64,000 nucleotides of DNA from Eumeta japonica (Eukaryota > Arthropoda > Insecta > Lepidoptera > Psychidae): positions 62,001 to 126,000 of the forward strand of contig BGZK01000014.1 of NCBI GenBank assembly GCA_005406025.1, given 5' to 3'. Numbering within the stretch: position 1 is the first letter of the stretch; each line of letters begins with the position of its first letter. Shown piece after piece: positions 57,989-64,000 of the stretch. The notes under the pieces are model-generated. The model saw only the letters and a list, made by a program, of their open reading frames with translations. It had not been told where the DNA came from and did no database searches. A program made the position numbers and the translations under genes.

Positions 57989-58254
57989 CAAAAAATATAT
58001 CCATAAATTGAATAAGCAAATAGAACATTAATTTTAAGAAAAGGAAGACTTATTTGATCGTACAGAAATAAATTTTAATGTATGATAAAAAAAAAACTTG
58101 TATTTACATCACAGTTAATATACCACTAAGTAGAATAAATAAATAAAAATAGTGCATAAATCTTATATACAATGAATCACTCTTTATTTACAAAATATTC
58201 CGTTTTGCAAATATTTATCTTCAATTACGGCCATCAAAATATCATCCAGACGAT
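57989..58254. other. AT-rich spacer
   Basis: Nothing was recognised. Confidence 0.5.
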
Positions 58255-58445
58255 ATGAGGATTTCTTACTAACAGCCGAGCATGGCGCGAGCTTCACCGC
58301 CAAAAATGATCCCTAAAACGATGGCGCTGTACGTCACAGTCCGCGACCGCCCGGACCAGTTCGACTGTCGATGCAGCTGTGACCGCGCCAGACACCACGC
58401 GCCCGCGCAGACGGGTCAGACGTGTGAACGACCGTGATGTGCCTA
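58255..58445. other. GC-rich island, possible regulatory DNA
   Basis: About 190 bp of CpG-rich DNA (GTCCGCGACCGCCCGGACC, CACGCGCCCGCGCAGACGGG) with sharp AT-rich borders; TTTTTTTTATTGAG follows. It contains a CAGCTG E box and GGGTCAGACGTGTG, the latter loosely Inr-like (TCAGA). No frame continues across it. A promoter/enhancer or an unrecognised exon are both possible. Confidence 0.35.
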
Positions 58446-59424
58446 ACTTTTTTTTATTGAGTGTACGATAGCGATTTCGATCAATTTAAACACCGCAAAA
58501 AAAATCCGTTCTATATATTTTTTAACTTCGATTCGGGCTTTTAACTTTTTATGGTATGCTATTGATTTTAAACTTTCTATGTCGTTTACATTGTGATTTC
58601 CAAAACGAGTTCCAGCTTGAAGGCTTTCATGCGATGAACGTTAAAATGATTATTTTTTTGTGCTGTTCATGATGCAAGTTCCGGCTTTCGTGGATTTATT
58701 TGGTATAAACTCGGTCTGAAATAAGATAATATGATAATTTTTGTCAAATTAAGACATTTTCATTTTTAATAATCGAAAAATATGTTTAACAAAGTGAATA
58801 AATACAAGACGAGTAAGATGATTCATGAAGATCGATTGTACTTTGATATATTTAAAATAAAATGTCTTACAAATCGGCAAACTTTCAAAATTTTGCAGTC
58901 ATTAAGGAATAAAAAAAAATTGTAATCTAATTGAAACATGTATAAATAGAGTATGATAATTAACACGAGTTATATAACATTATTGCCTACAAAAAGACAA
59001 AAATGGGCAATCGCAAAACGTTGGATATAAAACGCTGCATTTATTCTATTATTTTGAAATTCGGTTGCTATCGAGTTTTTGATTCAAGCCAGTCAACAAA
59101 TACTTAATATAAAAAAAAAATCTAAATTTTAGTAGTTGTTCAACTTGATTTTACAGCCACACTTGTTGATTATATTTGATAAAAACCACAAAATATTTGT
59201 TGATTAATATTCTGCATTTTCGACGATATGCCTTAATGAAATCAAAATTTTGAATGTATCTATTAAATTGAGCTAAATTTTTTTGTTTTAGCCATTGAAC
59301 GTTCGCTGTGCCGTGCTGCACAGATTTACAAATTTTTATACCTATAACCTGATTCGCATACTTTGTCGGTCGTTAAACTGCTTAATGGAGACCACCCCTC
59401 GATATGATATCAGATTTCAGATCG
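58446..59424. other. AT-rich spacer
   Basis: No gene or repeat recognised. The 63-codon ORF at 59295-59486 crosses into the next repeat. Confidence 0.5.
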
Positions 59425-59590
59425 AATCAAATTATGAATATCTTTATTTCGTAGGCAATGAAATTACACTTGAAATACGTCATTAATAAATTTTTTTCGA
59501 CATTACCGCCCATTCCAAATGCTGATTCACCGAGAGAAGAATGGGCAAGAAACTCAAGGCTTGCTCTTTTTGCTCACTGATACAAAGGAC
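59425..59590. mobile_element. LINE 3'-end-like repeat (as in the 1.4-kb insert)
   Basis: GAATATCTTTATTTCGTAGG followed by ACACTTGAAATACGTCATT repeats the two blocks at 1425-1480. It continues with CGCCCATTCCAAATGCTG and GGCAAGAAACTCAAGGCTTG to about 59590. The later part is absent from the shorter copy at 1.4 kb. From memory, AAGAAACTCA..CTCTTTTT tails are widespread in Lepidoptera. Confidence 0.55.
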
Positions 59591-60219
59591 TGAATAATTA
59601 ATGATTTAGTCGAAATTTAAGAATAATATGAAGTTCCTTGATAGCCGAGCAGTTCACTTCTAAAAGCTTTTTCCATTAATATACAGACATGGTATAATAG
59701 TTCTTGCCATATTTTTAACGAAACGTTTAAATACAAAAAATGGCAAATTTTGTATTTCAGCTGAGATCTTATTATAAAAGTGCACACATAGCCCCTTAAA
59801 TGTTTGTTAACTTTTCTTAGACGGATTATGTCTAGTGTTAATGTTATGAATGTCGCTCCTTCTTTGAAACGCTTCTATATGTCTCTTGACATATACCAGG
59901 TTTTCGTATATGTATTGTGATGCTAAGGCTAGGATATTAATTTGCTCAAAATTTTCTCTGAGAGATATTTATAATCGCCATTTGAAAATCCATTTTTCCC
60001 AATGTTGATTCGTTCCACGAGCGATGTAGCCTGCTCATTGCTAACTTCCTGAGTCTCTGAACTATGTGGGTTAATCTATTTCTTCAGTAAATTATCAACA
60101 TCAGCTTATGGGTTTAAACCAGGCGTATAACGCTTGACAGAGTAGCGTGTTCTTACGCATCCAACTTAGCAGAAACGTCACGATCTAACGGCATTCGAAA
60201 CCTTTTACATTCACAGCGT
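59591..60219. other. Spacer, no gene seen
   Basis: AT-rich with no ORF of note. Confidence 0.45.
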
Positions 60220-60510
60220 ACATCTCGCCTGCCGGAGCGCGGACAGCGGCACACGACGTTATCTACCTAACTGGACGTCTGCGGGGTGCGTCGTCGTCGG
60301 TTTACGGCGAATTCGTAATTACGGCATTGTCTCTTACGCGGTGTGTTACTCCAGTCGGCGGTTCATCGCACCCGACACCTTCGGCCTTCGGCGTAAACGG
60401 CCGCCCGACGACGATTGCCGGCGCGTAACTCATCGGGAAACGATTAGACATCCCGACCGCGGGCCGCGCTCGTCCCCCTAACGACTCTGTTACCGCGGCG
60501 TTCTGAACTC
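60220..60510. other. GC-rich island with one open minus-strand frame
   Basis: About 290 bp rich in CpG. The minus frame 60302-60556 (84 codons) includes RARPAVGMSNRFPMSYAPA and VVGRPFTPKAEGVGCDEPPT, and looks less biased than other GC-island frames. Its first residues come from the AT-rich hairpin next door. No family is recognised, no splice sites are convincing, and the downstream end is a TGA-free run into GAATTC-rich DNA. A regulatory island or an unrecognised exon are possible. Confidence 0.3.
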
Positions 60511-60550
60511 GACACGGAGTACAATAATTTTTTTTATTGTACTCCGTGTC
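60511..60550. repeat. Perfect 17-bp hairpin with T6 loop
   Basis: GACACGGAGTACAATAA (60511-60527) pairs perfectly with TTATTGTACTCCGTGTC (60534-60550) around TTTTTT. It stands at the sharp border between the GC island and AT-rich DNA. It is too short for a typical miRNA precursor. It may be a small palindromic insertion or a relic of an inverted-repeat element. Confidence 0.7.
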
Positions 60551-61587
60551 AAACACTTTTTTTTATATATTAGACGAACATCGAACACGCGATTAGGCGT
60601 GTTTATCTAATAAATTGATGATTTATAATGACATTAAAAAATATTGTTCTGACATCGTAAAACGTAAATATGTTAAAAAGCAACGTGTCTATGACACTGT
60701 TGGTGTTACGAATGTACTTTAGCCATCAAAGCATAAAATTCAACGGACATAATGTCTGTTCTTTACAATTTCAGGAAAGAAAGTTTTTGTTGGAATTGTT
60801 TAAAATTATATGTATCGAGATGCAATACAATACCTAGAAAAGACCTATCATTGTAAATAGATTCTATTGGTATAATCTAAATACTCACTAATAATAATTA
60901 ATTATCTATTATTCATTTATTCCTCAATTACAAGTTTAAATTTAATTAAACAAACGTTTTAATGCAAGCCATGCCGTGCAATGTAATGAGGGAGGGACCT
61001 ACGACGATAAATAAATTTTATCCCCAAAGCCTAAATATCCTCCAAACTTAAATTGTTTTAAAAATTATGATAGGTATGACAATCGTTTTAAATTTGTTTA
61101 GACACTGGCCAAAGTATAGCAAACTTTTATTAGACTACAAATTATCTAATAATTTTTGACTAGCAAATGAATTGTATTTTGGTTGTCGATAACTGTAATA
61201 TCGGCGTCAGATTTGGTAGTATGTCATGATTATTGAAACGAGAAATAGATAGACATTTGAAATATAAAAAAACACGATGATTCAAAAACAAGAATATGCA
61301 ATACATCGTTTTACATGTACATAAATATTTGTTATTTTATTATCCTCCTATATCCAACCTGTAAAATCGTTTATATTAATTAGGACTGCCCAGTAGCGGT
61401 ACATTATATGCATCATTAAAACAATAAAAATAATCAGACTTTCTACTTTGCATAATTAATGTCGTAATAAATTCTCACATCTGTTTCAATTCTGATATAA
61501 ATGGAATTACTTGATGCCGTCGTAAGTTATTAAACCATTTATAGAAAATAAATAAACGTGTGACATTATTACGATATGAACACTCGA
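60551..61587. other. AT-rich spacer
   Basis: No gene or repeat recognised. Confidence 0.5.
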
Positions 61588-61620
61588 AAAACAAGGTACA
61601 AAACGTTTGTACCTTGTTTT
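61588..61620. repeat. Perfect 15-bp hairpin with 3-base loop
   Basis: AAAACAAGGTACAAA (61588-61602) pairs with TTTGTACCTTGTTTT (61606-61620) around ACG. TTTTGTACCAAACG follows directly, a partial third copy of the arm, which suggests local template-switch duplication. Confidence 0.7.
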
Positions 61621-61889
61621 GTACCAAACGTCCTGTCTGTGTATGTACGTACGATCAAATGTTTGCGCGCATCGAAAGTGGTCCGACGAGATCGAAGTAG
61701 CTCGTGCTTGACTAAGAAAAATTTTGGCAAAAATGCCGGTTCGAGTAAAACCAGATTTGATTGTAATGCCAGCGCCCCTAACTGACTTATGTCGTATTTC
61801 GCCAGACGTATTATCGAATTAATTGACAATGTTATAGCTTGTCTTGAGAGGATTATCTGTGAATAATATATTCGATTAGGTATGCAGTA
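61621..61889. other. Spacer before the Penelope tail
   Basis: Two frames of 69 (plus) and 130 (minus, 61569-61961) codons cross this DNA without a motif. Confidence 0.4.
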
Positions 61890-62480
61890 AAAAAATGTAT
61901 GGATTGTATTGTATGAGGTGTTAATTCGCGGAAATCCATAGTAGACGCTTGCCTGCAACATGTATTAACATGCAGCATGCAACCCACCGCTGACCCTCGA
62001 ATCTGCCTCTCACTACGAATCTCTATCCAAATGATTGAATATTGATTCCAGAGGATTGACAGATATCGAACACCTAAGCAAGTGTTATTTATTACTATAA
62101 TTATCTAATTCCGCCAACTATTAAATTGTTTAGTTCTACGTACGTTTCATGCCAACAAGGCACATCTTCAGGAAATTGCCGACAGTCACATCCACCAGGG
62201 TGCAAGGAGCGTTAAAACAACCAACACAACCTCGTTAGACAGGCCGCTGTCATGCAATGGTCAAAGAGCGACGAAAACATTATTAAGACAGCCACAGATC
62301 ACCACCGATAGACATGCTTGTCAAATGTCACAGACTAACCATCACCAACATTACCCAAGTAGTTACAGGCAAGCGTCCAATAATGGCGATTTATAAACGT
62401 CAATTTGGTCGTTGAGCATATTATTATTATCTTTATGTTTTAAAATTTCGAAGGATTCCAAAACATTCAAACGTAACCTT
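61890..62480 (-). repeat. Penelope 3' non-coding tail shared with 43.1-43.8 kb
   Basis: On the minus strand the tail has AAACATAAAGATAATAATAA, GGTGATGGTTAGTCTGTGAC, CTTAGGTGTTCGATATCTG and CATGTTGCAGGCAAGCG. All are found, slightly changed, on the plus strand at 43220-43725. Similarity ends just past GAATTAACACC.. CAATACAATC, which marks the likely 3' terminus near 61890-61905. Confidence 0.8.
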
Positions 62481-62574
62481 CTCACACACATGCAAGACAT
62501 CGAATTTGTGATCATTATTAAGCTTATGACCGGTTTCTAATAGATGTTTAGCAAAATGGGATCTGTCTGATTTA

Positions 62575-63139
62575 TTATTTTAAAGGCCGAAATATGTTCT
62601 TTATATCTTTTTCAAAGCAACGTCCGGTTTGTCCTATATATATTGATTTACAGTCATCACAAGTTAATTTATAAATTCCAGATTTTTTATTATTGTGTAA
62701 TTTATCTTTATTGTTACATAAAGTTTTCAAATTATTATTTGTTTTAAAGGCCGTATAAATATTATGTTTTTTTAATAATCTTGAAATTTTCTCCGAAATT
62801 GTACCAAAATATGTCAAACTAGCTATATATTTCTTTTGATCTTTAGATTGTGTTGGATAGATACTTTTATTTATAATACTTTTTTGGTTTTTATTAATGA
62901 GTCCATCAATACATTTTTTGCTATATCCGTTTGCCAATGCTATACTGTAAATGGTATTTAATTCTAAAGGAAATTATGATTATTAAGGGTATGGTGAATA
63001 ACCGATGTATCATTGATTTATAAGCCGCCAATTTGTGTTGCCATGGATGACAAGAAGAAATGGGTATTGTAATATCTGTGCACGTGGGTTTTCTATATAT
63101 TTTAAATTCATGTCTATTATTTTTTCTGGTTAAGGTCAA
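62575..63139 (-). pseudogene. Penelope connector and GIY-YIG endonuclease, frameshifted
   Basis: The frame 62921-63139 carries the region after the catalytic core (IYRKPTCTDITIP..CHPWQHKLA). The frame 62575-62937 (120 codons) carries FGTISEKISRLLKKHNI and then GIYKLTCDDCKSIYIGQTGR. GIY is at residues 87-89, YIG at 100-102, a Cys pair lies between them and Arg106 follows, as in Penelope endonucleases. After residue 109 a one-base shift ends the frame early (stop near 62575). The natural end, with a HLLETGH-type motif, continues in other frames to about 62500. This nuclease would nick the target DNA in a live element. Confidence 0.85.
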
Positions 63140-64000
63140 ATCTAAAAATTTATAGAATTGTTTGTTTCTTCCTCTAGTTTAAATTGAATTTTGGGGTGTA
63201 TGCCATTAATATAATTTTGAAACAGATCTAATTCTATTGAATTACCCAGCCAACATAATAATATCGTCCACATATCTAAAATAATACAGGATATTATTAT
63301 TGTTTACTATGTGCTTAATTTCGAATTCATCCATAAAAATTTCGGCCATTAATGGACTTAAAGGTGAACCCATAGCTAGACCTTCTTTTGTATATAAAAT
63401 TGATTATTATAACGGAAATAATTTTGATTCATGCACAATTCTGTTAATTTTAAGATATCGTCCTTCTCGCCTGGATGTAGTTTTTGTTTATCTAACTTAT
63501 CTTTTATAATTGTTAAGCATTCTCTAAAGGGAACATTAGTAAATAAACTGTCTACGTCAAATGAGATAAATTTGCTATTGTTTGGAAGGACAATATCTTT
63601 AATTTTGTTAACCAGGTCTAAACTATTAACCAAACCATATTTTGGGTTGAATGAAATTTTCTTTTATTATATCATTTATGTATTTAGCTAATCTATATGT
63701 TGGCGCCTGCACATACGATACCACCGGACGAACCGGCTCACCCTCTTTATGTACTTTTGGCAAACCATACAATCTAGGGGCCTGTGGATTCATCGGTATC
63801 AAATTTCTTTTTCTGATTCTTTAGTCAATAAAAATTTTGAAAACGATAAATTTTGTTTAACTTCCGCAATATATTTATTGGTGGGATCATATTTTAATTT
63901 TTGAAATTCTTTTCGTTATTAATTATATTATTAACCTTAGTATTGTAATCCGACTTGTTCATTATTACAATAGCGTTCCCTTTATCGGCTTTACTAATAA
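63140..64000 (-). pseudogene. Penelope-type reverse transcriptase, frameshifted, partial
   Basis: The catalytic core keeps both metal-binding signatures: FDVDSLFTNVP (motif A) and YVDD (motif C). It also keeps YGLPKVHK and a GLAMGSPLSPL-type block just before motif C. Frames change between 63633 and 63800, at about 63380 (one base missing in an A run before the GLAMGS block) and again after motif C. There is an in-frame stop soon after YVDD. The start of the protein is outside the window. In intact elements this enzyme copies element RNA at the nicked chromosomal target; here it cannot be made in full. Confidence 0.85.

Larger units (their letters stand above)
61890..64000 (-). mobile_element. 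Penelope-like retroelement, copy 1 (runs off the right edge)
   Basis: This is a minus-strand retroelement coding for a reverse transcriptase followed by a GIY-YIG endonuclease, the arrangement that defines Penelope-like elements. From the right edge down there are an ADKGNAIVIMNKSDY block, the YGLPKVHK motif (63746-63769), motif A FDVDSLFTNVP (63529-63561), motif C YVDD (63263-63274), a FLDLTLTRKN..IYRKPTCTD block, and the endonuclease motif GIY..YIG (62640-62679). The non-coding tail runs to about 61890 and is shared with the inverted fragment at 43.1-43.8 kb. The reading frame is broken several times, so this copy is dead as read. The 5' part lies beyond the window. Confidence 0.92.

Noticed and set aside
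61569..61961. 130-codon minus-strand ORF, the longest in the window
   Set aside because: It begins in the Penelope 3' tail, crosses the element boundary into unrelated DNA and a palindrome, and has no motif.
1..64000. CRISPR arrays, operons, bacterial-type promoters
   Set aside because: No regularly spaced identical repeats and no gene clusters; composition and repeats are those of an insect nuclear genome.

Overview
The window is eukaryotic nuclear DNA. It is AT-rich, holds no long open reading frame, no operon-like packing and no ribosomal or convincing tRNA gene, and is dense in decayed mobile elements. The repeats point to an insect, most likely a moth or butterfly (Lepidoptera): tRNA-derived SINEs with the 'GGTTGGCGCGATTGGTAG' type head, RTE-like LINE tails coding for '..RINAVEMRSLW..' and '..HLERMNESR..', repeats that open with GGGTTCCG and close with CTTGGCC-GGTTTTT, an AACCGACTTC repeat, and Helitron-like ends finishing in GCGGGCG..AGCTAG. 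This assignment rests on my memory of such families, not on a search.

No complete host protein-coding gene is supported. The window reads as a gene desert or one very long intron. The best host-gene hint is a possible terminal exon on the minus strand near 32.3-32.6 kb (splice-acceptor-like start, 88 open codons, stop, AATAAA). A 64-codon ORF at 36.67 kb is weaker. Several GC-rich islands (about 6.45-6.80, 18.8-19.06, 28.73-28.79, 34.6-34.75, 37.55-37.72, 58.26-58.45 and 60.22-60.51 kb) stand out from the AT-rich background and could be regulatory or conserved non-coding DNA.

Layout: 0-7 kb holds a split RTE-like LINE tail, a minus-strand SINE, a repeat whose second copy lies inverted near 33 kb, and a ~750-bp GGGTTCCG element. 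7-20 kb is mostly plain AT-rich DNA with one LINE tail and a 62-bp GT microsatellite. 20-25 kb is a cluster of small elements: a GGGTTCCG copy, a SINE, a LINE tail and two MITEs. 28-37.3 kb holds more SINEs, the possible terminal exon, and a MITE next to a SINE fragment. 40-47 kb holds a minus-strand LINE tail, a 5'-truncated Penelope tail, a fold-back MITE with an internal 60-bp duplication, and a Helitron-like end. 50-59 kb holds an 85-bp AT microsatellite, a second copy of the 46.5-kb repeat, a fold-back element, another GGGTTCCG copy and a Helitron. 61.9-64 kb is a minus-strand Penelope-like retroelement with reverse transcriptase motifs and a GIY-YIG endonuclease. It is broken by frameshifts and runs off the right edge.

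The most informative result is the pair of Penelope-like copies about 18 kb apart in opposite orientation, followed by the MITE families defined by paired or internally repeated copies. I saw no CRISPR array, gene cluster or other clearly new biological system.
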